NCBI GenBank assembly: GCA_034409055.1
Contig: DAOUMU010000576.1
Coordinates: 1 to 32,705 of the forward strand
From: DAOUMU01 sp034409055
GTDB lineage: Bacteria; Chloroflexota; Anaerolineae; 4572-78; J111
Reading direction: 5' to 3'
DNA: 32,705 bases
This document shows, one piece after another, positions 5,855 to 14,281 of the stretch; position 1 is the first letter of the stretch; every line of letters begins with the position of its first letter. The notes beneath the pieces were generated by a model. That model was not told the origin of the DNA. It did not search any database and worked only from the letters and a program-made list of their open reading frames with translations. The position numbers and the translations under genes are program-made.

Positions 5855-7081
5855 CTATCGTGCTAACAAATCTATCGTCTTGTCCAGAGCCTGGACCAGT
5901 CTATTCACGTCATCCGGGCCATTGTAAACGTAAAAGCTGGCCCGCGTGGTGGCTGTCAAGCCAAATTTCTCGTGCAAGGGCATGGCGCAATGATGGCCGG
6001 CTCTAACGGCAATACCTTCGCCGTCCAGGACAGCCGCCACGTCGTGGGGATGGATATCGCCCAGGGTAAAGGCAATGGCCCCACCCCGGGCCGTGGGTTC
6101 GTGCGGGCCGTAGATACGAATGCCTTCCACTTGACCGAGTTGTTTCAGGGCATAGGTGGTCAAGGCGATTTCGTGTTGGCGCACGTTAGGCATGCCCAGT
6201 TCATTCAAGTAATCCACGGCATACCCCAGGCCAATGGCTTCGGCAATGGCCGGCGTGCCGGCTTCAAATTTCCAGGGCAGTTCATTCCAGTCGGCTCCGT
6301 TAAAACTGACCCGTTTGATCATATCTCCCCCGGTCATAAAGGGGGGCATCTGGGCCAGAATCTCTTTGCGGGCCCACAACACGCCAATGCCGGTTGGTCC
6401 CAACATTTTATGGCCGGAAAAGGCCAAAAAATCGCAGTCAAGGGCCTGTACGTCCGTAGACATATGCGGTACGGCCTGGGCCCCATCCAGCAAGACCAGG
6501 CTCCCGACAGCGTGTGCTTTTTGGGCGATTTCGCCAATGGGAGTGATCGTGCCCAGGACATTGCTCATCTGGGTAATGGCCACCAATTTTACCTCTGGCG
6601 TGAGCAACGTATCAAAGGTGTCCATGTCAAGGCAGCCGCGTTCGTCTACCGGAACATATTTTACGGTCGCGCCGGTGCGGGCTGCCAGTTGTTGCCAGGG
6701 GACCAGATTGGCGTGATGCTCCATTTCACTGGTCAGGATCACGTCGCTCGCTTTAATATTAGTCTGGCCCCAGGTAAAGGCTACTAAATTGATGCTCTCA
6801 GTGGTGTTTCGGGTAAAAATTACCTCGCGCCAACTACGGGCGTTGATGAACCGGCCTACCTTTTTCCGGGCTGCTTCATAAGCGGCCGAGGCTTTCTCAC
6901 TCAGGTAGTAGATGCCGCGATGAACATTAGCGTGGTATTCGCGATAATAGGTGTCCATCGCTTCGATCACCGAAAGCGGCTTTTGCGAACTGGCCGTGCT
7001 ATCAAGATAAACCAGGGGTTTACCGTTGACCTGTTGTTGCAGGATGGGGAAATCCTGACGAATGGTATTGACGTCGAACAT
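5855..7081 (-). CDS. sufS: SufS group II cysteine desulfurase
   Basis: A 408-residue PLP enzyme releasing sulfur from cysteine as a persulfide. The PLP lysine is K225 in FSGHKMLGPTG, and the persulfide cysteine is C365 in RAGHHCAMPLH, the hallmark of group II desulfurases. Length and N-terminal start are typical for SufS. RBS AGGGAG precedes the ATG. It is flanked by two SufU-like genes, 17 and 28 bp away, and would turn over cysteine made by the downstream cysO-cysM module. Confidence 0.95.
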   Translation of the reverse strand: MFDVNTIRQDFPILQQQVNGKPLVYLDSTASSQKPLSVIEAMDTYYREYHANVHRGIYYLSEKASAAYEAARKKVGRFINARSWREVIFTRNTTESINLVAFTWGQTNIKASDVILTSEMEHHANLVPWQQLAARTGATVKYVPVDERGCLDMDTFDTLLTPEVKLVAITQMSNVLGTITPIGEIAQKAHAVGSLVLLDGAQAVPHMSTDVQALDCDFLAFSGHKMLGPTGIGVLWARKEILAQMPPFMTGGDMIKRVSFNGADWNELPWKFEAGTPAIAEAIGLGYAVDYLNELGMPNVRQHEIALTTYALKQLGQVEGIRIYGPHEPTARGGAIAFTLGDIHPHDVAAVLDGEGIAVRAGHHCAMPLHEKFGLTATTRASFYVYNGPDDVNRLVQALDKTIDLLAR

Positions 7082-7098
7082 AGAACTTGACTCCCTAC

Positions 7099-7500
7099 TT
7101 AAGTTTGGTCAGACCGCAATTGGCGGGCGTAATATTGGCGAATGGCATTTTTTAGCGTGCTCAGACTCAAGATAGCGCAAGGCACACGGGTCAATACCAC
7201 ATCTCGGCCCAATTTTTCAATCAGGACATTATAGTCGATGGCCTCAATTTCAGCAAGGGGTTTGTCTTGCACCATATCCAGTAAAATAGAAGCGGCCCCC
7301 TGGCTAATGGCACAGCCTTCGCCTTCAAAATGGATTTTTTCAGCGACATCTCCTTCACCGACATTCAGGTAAATGGTCACTATGTCACCACAGCCCGGGT
7401 TGTCGCCTTTCACAACTACATCGGCCCCCGCAATAGCGCCATAATACCGTGGTGTTTCGTAATGCTCCAAGAGATTATCGATGTGATCTTGCCGGTTCAT
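7099..7500 (-). CDS. Second SufU/NifU-N-like protein
   Basis: A 133-residue SufU/IscU-fold protein with C37 (NPGCGD), D39, C63 (EGCAIS) and C108 (VPCAIL), so all metal or cluster ligands are kept. It differs clearly from the SufU at 5419, especially in helix spacing and the lack of an acidic tail. The ATG beginning MNRQDH is preferred; the longer frame starts only from a TTG. The RBS is weak. It may act as the actual scaffold while the other copy relays sulfur, which is an inference. Confidence 0.85.
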   Translation of the reverse strand: MNRQDHIDNLLEHYETPRYYGAIAGADVVVKGDNPGCGDIVTIYLNVGEGDVAEKIHFEGEGCAISQGAASILLDMVQDKPLAEIEAIDYNVLIEKLGRDVVLTRVPCAILSLSTLKNAIRQYYARQLRSDQT

Positions 7501-7520
7501 ACTCTTTATGCAAAGAGAGA

Positions 7521-7554
7521 GGGCAAAAGGACCCAAGCGTGGTTTCTTTTGCCC
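7521..7554. other. Intercistronic hairpin
   Basis: GGGCAAAAG (7521-7529) and CTTTTGCCC (7546-7554) form a perfect 9-bp stem between the rhodanese remnant and the second sufU. No T-run follows on the minus strand, so it may stabilise or partly block the mRNA rather than terminate it. Confidence 0.4.
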
Positions 7555-7599
7555 CCTAAAGAAAGATAATGGTCAATTGATACTGATCAATTGCAGTTA

Positions 7600-7749
7600 T
7601 CACCGTTCAATGGGAGCACCGACCAGATTACCCCACTCGGTCCAGCTACCATCATAGTTTCGTACATTCGCATAGCCCAACAGATAGGTCAGCACAAACC
7701 AGATGTGACTGCTTCGCTCGCCAATCCGGCAGTAGGCGATCAATAATGA
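7600..7749 (-). pseudogene. C-terminal remnant of a thiosulfate sulfurtransferase (rhodanese)
   Basis: Translating the minus strand directly after the sufD stop, in the same frame, gives about 49 residues including YCRIGERSSHIWFVL, LLGYANVRNYDGSW and TEWGNLVGAPIER before a TGA. This is the end of a two-domain rhodanese, with the catalytic loop CRIGERSS intact. The N-terminal three quarters of the gene is missing, and no start codon or RBS of its own is seen. It looks like an operon gene lost by internal deletion. Read-through of the sufD TAG would append it to SufD, but nothing in the sequence suggests that. Confidence 0.8.
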
Positions 7750-9126
7750 CTAATCGCCAATCTTGGCCGAGACGGCATTGAATAGTTTCTCGCGAACCCG
7801 CTCGTTGTACATCCGGTCGAATACTTTATGGAAAAAGCCTTCGACGACCATCCGTACGGCCGTATTACGCGGGATGCCCCGGCTCATCAAATAGAAGAGA
7901 TACTCTTCATCAATTTTACTGATGGTCGCTCCGTGGGAAGCACGCACGTCGTTGGCATCGATTTCCAGGCTGGGGATCGAGTCGGTCCGGGCGGTACGGT
8001 CCAGGATCAGGTTTTCGTTCTTCAGATAGGAGTTTGTTTGCTGGCCACTCTCCTCAATCTTGATCAGGCCGGTGAACACACTGCGGCTGTTCTCCTTAAC
8101 TGCCCCGTGCAGCAACAGGTCACCGCCGGTGGCCAGACCGATGTGGTGCATCAGCGAGTCGATATCCAGATGCTGCTTGCCCTGCATAAAGTAGACGCCA
8201 TTAAACTCCGTCATGGCCCCATTGCCGGGTAGGATGCTGTCGTAGTAGGTTTTGGTCAAACGTCCGCCAAGTTGGCCCGTTTCCCAGATGATCATGCTAT
8301 CGTTCTGGCCAACCGAGCGTTTGACGTTAAAGTTGTAAACATCCTCTCCCCAGCGCTGGACGTCCACGTGACGAATTTGAGCGCCATCATGGGTGTAAAC
8401 CTCCGTTACCCCGTTGTTCAGGGCCTGGCCGTGTTGGCTGTAGGAAATATTTTCCTCGATGTAGGTAGCGCTGGCGAAGCGTTCGGCCACGATTAAAGTG
8501 CGGGGAAAGATCGCACTGCCTTCACCTTCAAGGATAAACGCAGCCTGGAAGGGATGTTCCACCTCAACCTCTTTGGGCAGGTACAGGAAAACCCCTCCCT
8601 GCCACAGGGCACTGTTAAGGGCGGCAAATTTGCTGTTGGAGGGTGGCACGGCTTCAGCCCCCAGATACTTTTGGACCAGGTTGGGATGTTCGGCCACAGC
8701 CGTAGACAGATCGGTAAAGATAACCCCTTGCTCAACCAGAGCCGGGTTTAGCTCGTAGAAAACGACTTGATCGTTGGCAATGATGATTCGACCGGCAGCC
8801 GGATATTTTTCCTCTATCGCGTCACGTACGCTCTCCGGCAGGTCAGCCAGGTCTTTGACCTGTCCCTCACTGGGTACGAAGGAAGGAGAATCAGGCAACC
8901 TGAATTTTTGCCATTTCACTTTTCGTAAATTGGTACGGCGCCAACCCTCGTCGGCAGTGGTGGGCATAGGAATCTCTTCGAAAAGATTCCAGGCTGCCTG
9001 GCGCTTTTCTCTCAACCAGTCTGGCTCGTTCCGTTTCGCTGAAATGGATTCGATATCATGCCGGGAGAAAACGCCTGCTTCAAGTAACTTGTCTGGGGAT
9101 TTGGTTGCGGTTAGTTGTGGTGACAT
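7750..9126 (-). CDS. sufD: SufD, Fe-S assembly complex subunit
   Basis: A 458-residue SufD. The beta-helix core covers roughly 150-400, with the RASHGAT motif near 400 (the His region needed for iron use) and the C-terminal helical segment YLFYLMSRGIPRNTA. It forms a heterodimer with SufB and binds SufC. Its ATG lies one base after the sufB TAA, so translation is likely coupled; there is no strong RBS. It ends in TAG, immediately followed in frame by the rhodanese remnant. Confidence 0.93.
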   Translation of the reverse strand: MSPQLTATKSPDKLLEAGVFSRHDIESISAKRNEPDWLREKRQAAWNLFEEIPMPTTADEGWRRTNLRKVKWQKFRLPDSPSFVPSEGQVKDLADLPESVRDAIEEKYPAAGRIIIANDQVVFYELNPALVEQGVIFTDLSTAVAEHPNLVQKYLGAEAVPPSNSKFAALNSALWQGGVFLYLPKEVEVEHPFQAAFILEGEGSAIFPRTLIVAERFASATYIEENISYSQHGQALNNGVTEVYTHDGAQIRHVDVQRWGEDVYNFNVKRSVGQNDSMIIWETGQLGGRLTKTYYDSILPGNGAMTEFNGVYFMQGKQHLDIDSLMHHIGLATGGDLLLHGAVKENSRSVFTGLIKIEESGQQTNSYLKNENLILDRTARTDSIPSLEIDANDVRASHGATISKIDEEYLFYLMSRGIPRNTAVRMVVEGFFHKVFDRMYNERVREKLFNAVSAKIGD

Positions 9127-9127
9127 T

Positions 9128-10540
9128 TTAACCTACGGAGCCCTCCATTTCCATTTCGATGAGACGATTCATTTCAAGGGCGTACTCCATCGGTAGTTCC
9201 TTCACGATAGGCTCGATGAAGCCGCTGACGATCATGTTCGCTGCCTGGTCTTCAGGGATTCCCCGGCTCATAAGGTAGAAGAGTTGCTCCTCGGACACCT
9301 TGGAAACACTGGCCTCGTGACCAATCGTTACATCCTGCTCTTCAATTTCGATGTAGGGAAAGGTATCGGAGGCAGAGAGCTCATCCAGGATCAAGGCGTC
9401 GCATACCACATTGCTTTTGCTGTTGACTGACCCCGGCGCTACCTTCACCAGGCCGCGATAGGTAGTGCGACCGCCTCCCTTGCTGATAGACTTGCTGGTA
9501 ATCACCGAACTGGTGTTGGGGGCAGCATGCACGATTTTGCCGCCCGCATCTTGGAGCTGACCTTTGCCGGCAAAGGCGATGGACAGGACTTCGCCGTGGG
9601 CCCCTTCCTCCATCAACCAGACGGCCGGATATTTCATGGTCAGCTTAGAGCCTAAATTGCCGTCAACCCACTCCATCGTTGCATTTTTGTAAGCCTGGGC
9701 CCGCTTGGTAACCAGATTGTAAACGTTGTGACTCCAGTTCTGGATGGTCGAGTAGCGGCAGCGCGCTCCTTCCTTGATAAGGATTTCGACCACGGCGCTG
9801 TGCAAACTATCGGTCGAGTAGGTCGGGGCCGTACAGCCCTCGACGTAATGGACATAGGCCCCTTTGTCGACGATAATCAGGGTCCGCTCAAACTGGCCCA
9901 TATTCTGGGCGTTGATGCGGAAGTATGCCTGTAGCGGCAGGTCGATGTGCACTCCGGGCGGCACATAAATGAAGCTCCCCCCAGACCAAACCGCGGTGTT
10001 AAGTGCCGCAAATTTGTTGTCCTCTGGGGGCACAATCGTACCAAAATATTTCTTGACCAGATCAGGATACTCACGCAAACCGGCATCCATATCCAGGAAG
10101 ATGACCCCTTTATTTTCCAGGTCTTTGATAATGCTGTGGTAAACGACCTCACTCTCGTACTGGGCGCCCACGCCGGCCAGGAACTTTTGCTCGGCTTCGG
10201 GAATCCCTAGGCGGTCAAACGTGTTCTTGATCTCTTCGGGCACGTCATCCCAGGATTGAAATGCTTTCTCAGCATCTACGGGCTTGATGTAATAGTAAAT
10301 ATCGTCAAAGTCAATGGTATTGAGTTGGCCACGTCCTCCCCACTGGGGCATAGGGCGCTCCATGAAGTGGCGATAGCCCCGTAGACGAAACTCGGTCATC
10401 CACTCGGGCTCTTTTTTCATCCACGAAATTTCTTTGACAATATCTTCGTCCAGGCCTTTACGCGCCTTAAAAGCGTAATTTTCGGGAACACTAAAACCGT
10501 ACTTATAATCGTCAAGATTAACATCAAAGGTTGTTGCCAT
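9128..10540 (-). CDS. sufB: SufB, Fe-S cluster scaffold subunit
   Basis: A 470-residue SufB, the scaffold on which SufBCD builds the cluster. It shows the typical NWSHNVYNLVTKR strand region, SKGGGRTTYRGLV, VVCDALILDE, and the C-terminal EASVSKVSEEQLFYLMSRG motif. The ATG at 10540 has GGAG 7 bases upstream; a GTG two codons earlier is less likely. It follows sufC by 18 bp and precedes sufD by one base. Length is normal for bacterial SufB. Confidence 0.95.
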   Translation of the reverse strand: MATTFDVNLDDYKYGFSVPENYAFKARKGLDEDIVKEISWMKKEPEWMTEFRLRGYRHFMERPMPQWGGRGQLNTIDFDDIYYYIKPVDAEKAFQSWDDVPEEIKNTFDRLGIPEAEQKFLAGVGAQYESEVVYHSIIKDLENKGVIFLDMDAGLREYPDLVKKYFGTIVPPEDNKFAALNTAVWSGGSFIYVPPGVHIDLPLQAYFRINAQNMGQFERTLIIVDKGAYVHYVEGCTAPTYSTDSLHSAVVEILIKEGARCRYSTIQNWSHNVYNLVTKRAQAYKNATMEWVDGNLGSKLTMKYPAVWLMEEGAHGEVLSIAFAGKGQLQDAGGKIVHAAPNTSSVITSKSISKGGGRTTYRGLVKVAPGSVNSKSNVVCDALILDELSASDTFPYIEIEEQDVTIGHEASVSKVSEEQLFYLMSRGIPEDQAANMIVSGFIEPIVKELPMEYALEMNRLIEMEMEGSVG

Positions 10541-10558
10541 TTTCACGCTCCATCCGTT

Positions 10559-11326
10559 CTATTTCTGGGCCTTCACTAATTGATCGTAGCCCTCTACTTC
10601 GAGCCATTCAGCCAGTTCTGGACCACCGGCCTCTACAATTTGCCCATCATACATTACGTGCACAAAATCAGGTTTAATATAGTTCAAGATGCGCTGGTAG
10701 TGAGTGATCACGATGAAGCCCCGATCCGGACCGGTCAGGGCATTGATCCCCTCGGAGACAATTCTGAGGGCATCGATATCCAAGCCAGAGTCGGTTTCGT
10801 CTAAAATGGCAAATTTAGGTTCAAGGAGGGCCATTTGTAGAATCTCGGCTCGTTTCTTTTCCCCTCCAGAGAAGCCTTCATTTAAGTAACGGCGGGCAAA
10901 GCTCCTGTCGATTTTGAGCAGATCCATTTTTTCGGTCAGCATCTTGCGGAACTGAACAATAGGGATACCTTTTTGGCCGTTGCCGTTGCCTCCCCCTTTG
11001 ACGGCGTTGACAGCGGTGCGTAGGAAATTGGCCATACTAATACCAGGGATAGCGGTAGGGTATTGAAAAGCTAAAAAGAGGCCCATTCTGGCTCGTTCAT
11101 CAGGGGGTAGCTCTAACAGGTTGATGCCGTCCATCCAAACTTCACCACCCTCAACCTCATACTTGGGGTGGCCGGCCAAAGCATAGGCCATCGTACTTTT
11201 GCCGGAGCCATTCGGCCCCATGATGGCATGAATTTCGCCTAGCTTTACTTCAAGACTTAAATCTTTTAGAATTAGTTTATCTTCAACGCTCACGCGCAAG
11301 TTTTTGATAGAAAGGGCTGAAGTCAT
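10559..11326 (-). CDS. sufC: SufC, ABC-type ATPase of the Suf complex
   Basis: A 255-residue ABC ATPase. Walker A GPNGSGKST is at 37-45, the signature FSGGEKKR at 152-159, Walker B FAILDE at 172-177 with the SufC-typical DSGLDIDAL after it, and the switch His H209. SufC powers conformational change in SufBD and is cytoplasmic, not a transporter. A Gly/Asn-rich insert (about 110-120) precedes the Q-loop helix. It is the first gene of the operon and is transcribed from the operator-covered promoter at 11392-11420. Confidence 0.95.
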   Translation of the reverse strand: MTSALSIKNLRVSVEDKLILKDLSLEVKLGEIHAIMGPNGSGKSTMAYALAGHPKYEVEGGEVWMDGINLLELPPDERARMGLFLAFQYPTAIPGISMANFLRTAVNAVKGGGNGNGQKGIPIVQFRKMLTEKMDLLKIDRSFARRYLNEGFSGGEKKRAEILQMALLEPKFAILDETDSGLDIDALRIVSEGINALTGPDRGFIVITHYQRILNYIKPDFVHVMYDGQIVEAGGPELAEWLEVEGYDQLVKAQK

Positions 11327-11391
11327 AATGCTTAGCTTGATACTCCTTTTGCTGTTTATTAAAAACCTTAAATGTCTTGAGTTATGAGGCT

Positions 11392-11420
11392 ATTGTAACA
11401 TGCCAAGTTGACTTTGTCAA
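11392..11420 (-). promoter_or_regulatory. Promoter of the suf operon
   Basis: On the minus strand TTGACA (11415-11420) and TACAAT (11392-11397) are spaced exactly 17 bp, close to consensus. The -35 box lies inside the palindrome at 11406-11422, so a bound repressor would block RNA polymerase. Confidence 0.8.
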
Positions 11421-11422
11421 CT
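11406..11422. promoter_or_regulatory. Perfect palindromic operator, probable SufR site
   Basis: AGTTGAC-TTT-GTCAACT is a perfect 7-bp inverted repeat with a 3-base centre. It overlaps the -35 and spacer of the suf promoter and lies 17 bp upstream of the divergent sufR promoter. A dimeric winged-helix Fe-S regulator encoded next door is the obvious ligand. Binding is inferred, not shown. Confidence 0.7.
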
Positions 11423-11438
11423 ATTTGGTTATTAAATA

Positions 11439-11467
11439 TTGCAAAGTTTAGAATCTTGTGCTATAAT
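11439..11467 (+). promoter_or_regulatory. Promoter of the sufR-like gene
   Basis: TTGCAA (11439-11444) and TATAAT (11462-11467) are spaced 17 bp, with a perfect -10. The operator is just upstream of the -35, so autoregulation is possible. Confidence 0.75.
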
Positions 11468-11500
11468 TGCTCTGAAATCTGATGAAGCAGGGTTTAATTT

Positions 11501-12169
11501 ATGAGTAATGGACATAAAAGTACGTTACTTAACAGACACATGCCTACCACGCGTCGCCGGATTTTGATCTTGTTAAAAGAGAAAGGCGAGTTGACTGCTG
11601 ACGAATTGGCTAATTTGCTGGGCATTAGCGCCGTTGCTGTTCGTCGTCACCTGACCAAACTGGAGGGTGATCGACTGATTATCCACGAGGAGGTTCAGCG
11701 GGGATTGGGACGCCCAAACTTTGTCTACCGACTTGGGGAGGCCGCCGACAACTTTTTCCCGCGCCGTTACGAGGAATTGGCCACAACGGTTCTGCAGACC
11801 ATCAAGGAATTATACGGTACAGAGGCCATTGACGCCATTTTTCGGATGCGTACAGAGTATATTATCGAAAGTTATCGTCGTAAAATCAATGGCCCAACCC
11901 TGGATGTCCGGCTGGATCAATTGACCAAACTACGTGAGGCTGATGGTTATATGTCTAGCTGGGAGATCGGCACGGGGGGTACCTTTATTTTGCGCGAAGC
12001 CAATTGCCCTATCTTTCACGTGGCCGAAAGCTGTGACTCGGCCTGTGACCATGATGTGGCCATGTTGGAAGACTTACTCGGTGCCGAAGTGATCCGCCTC
12101 AGCCATCTGGCCCGTGGAGATGGCGCTTGTTGCTACCAGGTCCGGTCTAAAACCGCCTCCGAACAATAG
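11501..12169 (+). CDS. sufR: SufR-like Fe-S-binding winged-helix repressor
   Basis: A 222-residue DeoR/ArsR-type winged helix (about 16-78, recognition region ISAVAVRRHLTKLE) followed by a sensor domain. The C-terminal cysteines C169, C178, C182 and C210/C211 fit the Fe-S ligand cluster of SufR, which represses suf genes while holding a cluster and lets go when the cluster is lost. It is divergent from sufC across a 174-bp region with a perfect operator. The start ATG has only a weak AGCAGGG RBS. Mrp follows on the same strand after 155 bp. Confidence 0.85.
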   Translation: MSNGHKSTLLNRHMPTTRRRILILLKEKGELTADELANLLGISAVAVRRHLTKLEGDRLIIHEEVQRGLGRPNFVYRLGEAADNFFPRRYEELATTVLQTIKELYGTEAIDAIFRMRTEYIIESYRRKINGPTLDVRLDQLTKLREADGYMSSWEIGTGGTFILREANCPIFHVAESCDSACDHDVAMLEDLLGAEVIRLSHLARGDGACCYQVRSKTASEQ

Positions 12170-12324
12170 ACAGCTCAACTATTTTGAGTTATACTTCTCG
12201 AATTGGTTGAACCACAGCGGTGTGGAGGAAATAGTTACTCTCGACGCTTTAGCCGGAGATACAACTTGTCGTAGCCACCTGTGTTTATCTCCAGCGAAGA
12301 GGACAATAATCAGGAGCTTAATTT

Positions 12325-13419
12325 ATGACCAAAGTAACAGAAGATCAGGTACTGGTAGCCCTCAGTCATGTGATTGAGCCGGAGTTGCACAGAGACCTGG
12401 TTACCCTTGACATGATCAAAAATCTGGAAGTCAAAGGGAGTGAGGTGAGTTTCACCATTATGCTGACCACACCTGCCTGCCCGCTTAAAAATCAAATGCA
12501 AGCAGAGGCCACTGAAGCCGTAGCCGCCGTGCCGGGCGTTGAAAAAGTAACAATTAACTTTGACTCGAACGTTCCAGCCGATGCTCGCTTGATGGGCAAA
12601 ATGGACATCGGCGTGCGCAATGCCGTTGCTATAGCCTCTGGCAAAGGTGGGGTGGGTAAAAGTACGCTCTCGGCCAATTTGGCCATTAGCTTGGCTCTGG
12701 CTGGAGCCAAGGTGGGTTTGCTGGATGCCGATATCTACGGTCCCAATATTCCGATGATGATGGGAGTTAACGAACGCCCCAAAACACAGAATGACAAAAT
12801 TATCCCGCCCACTGCCTACGGCGTAAAATTGATGAGTATGGGTTTCTTGATCGATCCCAGCCAGGCCGTTATCTGGCGCGGGCCTATGATTCACAACGCC
12901 CTACGCCAATTTTTGGAGGTTGTTGATTGGGGAGGTTTGGACTACCTGGTGGTTGATTTGCCGCCCGGTACGGGCGATGCCAGCCTGAGCCTGACCCAAA
13001 GCTTGAGCCTGACGGGAGCCGTGATTGTCACCACCCCCCAACAGGTCGCTCTAAGTGATGTGGTTCGCGGCGTAAAGATGTTTGAGCAACTCAATGTGCC
13101 CATTCTGGGCGTGATTGAAAATATGAGTTATTTTGTCGCTCCCGATACCGGTAAGCGTTACGATATTTTTGGTCACGGCGGCGGTGAGGTGATGGCCAAG
13201 CAAGTTGGGGTGGATTTTCTGGGTGAAATCCCGCTCGAACCACAGGTTCGTATTGGCGGGGATGAGGGCACGCCCATTGTAGCCCACGATCCTGACTCTG
13301 CGGCGGCCCAGGCCATCCAGGCCGTGGCCCAGAAGGTCGCTGCAGCCGTCAGTATGCAAAATCTCATCCATGCCCCCCGCCAATTCCAGTCAGATCCAAC
13401 GCTAAAGATTTTGAATTAG
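12325..13419 (+). CDS. mrp: Mrp/ApbC P-loop Fe-S carrier with N-terminal DUF59
   Basis: A 364-residue Mrp/NBP35 ATPase. The MIP18/DUF59 domain covers 1-82 (TTPACP with C52), the deviant Walker A SGKGGVGKS is at 105-113, and DADIYGPNIP at 134-143 is the switch I region. Family members carry Fe-S clusters to apoproteins. The usual CxxC of ApbC is replaced by A272-P-D-T275, just before the conserved YDIFGHGGG. AGGAG lies 9 bases before the ATG. It probably shares the sufR promoter, since no better promoter is visible in the 155-bp gap, and is followed by a strong terminator. Confidence 0.92.
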   Translation: MTKVTEDQVLVALSHVIEPELHRDLVTLDMIKNLEVKGSEVSFTIMLTTPACPLKNQMQAEATEAVAAVPGVEKVTINFDSNVPADARLMGKMDIGVRNAVAIASGKGGVGKSTLSANLAISLALAGAKVGLLDADIYGPNIPMMMGVNERPKTQNDKIIPPTAYGVKLMSMGFLIDPSQAVIWRGPMIHNALRQFLEVVDWGGLDYLVVDLPPGTGDASLSLTQSLSLTGAVIVTTPQQVALSDVVRGVKMFEQLNVPILGVIENMSYFVAPDTGKRYDIFGHGGGEVMAKQVGVDFLGEIPLEPQVRIGGDEGTPIVAHDPDSAAAQAIQAVAQKVAAAVSMQNLIHAPRQFQSDPTLKILN

Positions 13420-13450
13420 AAATTGGCTGTCAGAAATTAGAAACTAGAGA

Positions 13451-13483
13451 AAAGGGCATAATCGAAAAGATTATGCCTTTTTT
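13451..13483 (+). terminator. Rho-independent terminator after mrp
   Basis: GGCATAATC (13455-13463), loop GAAAA, GATTATGCC (13469-13477), then T6. A-rich sequence precedes the stem. Confidence 0.9.
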
Positions 13484-13560
13484 ACTGCCGGTGTATGGGG
13501 CGATTTGTTAACGCAAAGTTGACTTTTCCTTAAATTTAACCACAATACTTGTTTATAGCC

Positions 13561-13718
13561 AAATTTTTCGACCTGTGCAATTAGCTCACCTTCCCGGAAG
13601 CTACAGCGGGTCTTGCTGGACAAAATATGACTACGATGGCAAATTTTGGTCCAATTAAAGTCACTTTATAGCTTCCGGGAAGGTTGTTCGCCTCCCAATT
13701 GCACAGGTTGAAATTTTT
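13561..13718. repeat. MITE-like inverted-repeat element
   Basis: Two perfect inverted-repeat blocks are nested: ACCTGTGCAATT (13571-13582 with 13697-13708) outside and CCTTCCCGGAAGCTA (13589-13603 with 13669-13683) inside. The right arm has about 7 extra bases between the blocks. The 65-bp centre has no gene. No clear target-site duplication was found. The rest of the gene-free stretch 13484-13778 shows nothing beyond a TTGACT-like box at 13519 and a duplicated AATGGAGA motif before the next gene. Confidence 0.6.
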
Positions 13719-13778
13719 AAGCGATTGTGTTCTGTAAATGCTATTAATGGAGACAAGTATATCAATGGAGATAAACTT

Positions 13779-14264
13779 ATGAGGAACACACCTGAGGTGA
13801 TGATCGAACAAATTGAACGCAGTTATGCTAAGATTCTGCGCCTGTACCGCAGTGTACCTGTGGCCACGCTGATAGAGCCGATGTTACCCAACGGCTGGTC
13901 GGTGAAAGACGTGCTGGCGCACATTGCTGCCTGGGAATGGCGTTGTGCCTCTCTCCTGGATGAGGTGCATGATACGGATACTCCTCTCAAGGCGGAGCCT
14001 GATGTGGACGCCCTCAATCGTGAGATTTATCTGGAACGACGAAAGTGGAGCTGGCAAGAAGTAGAAATTGATTTCTGGGAGGCCCACAAGGCTTTGCTGA
14101 AAGCAATCCGAACCCTACCACCAGAACGATTGAATGATACCATCGTGCAACAAAGCATTGCCGAGGAAACTTGGCAACACTATGAAGAGCATATGGCCGA
14201 CCTGGAACGGTGGCATCGACAAGTGACCAATAATAAGTCGGTGGCAAATGCCCCCGGTCGATGA
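13779..14264 (+). CDS. DinB/ClbS-like four-helix-bundle protein
   Basis: A 161-residue protein with the ClbS/DfsB (DUF1706) signature GWSVKDVLAHIAAWEW at about residues 37-52 and a second His-bearing helix EEHMADLERWH near 136-146. DinB-superfamily proteins are metal-binding four-helix bundles; known roles include thiol transferases and the colibactin self-resistance protein ClbS, but the substrate here is unknown. The ATG has GGAG 8 bases upstream, and the AATGGAGA block there is duplicated 20 bp earlier. It converges on the anti-sigma gene with only 17 bp between the stops and no terminator. Confidence 0.7.
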   Translation: MRNTPEVMIEQIERSYAKILRLYRSVPVATLIEPMLPNGWSVKDVLAHIAAWEWRCASLLDEVHDTDTPLKAEPDVDALNREIYLERRKWSWQEVEIDFWEAHKALLKAIRTLPPERLNDTIVQQSIAEETWQHYEEHMADLERWHRQVTNNKSVANAPGR

Positions 14265-14281
14265 ACCTTGATTGGTGATTC

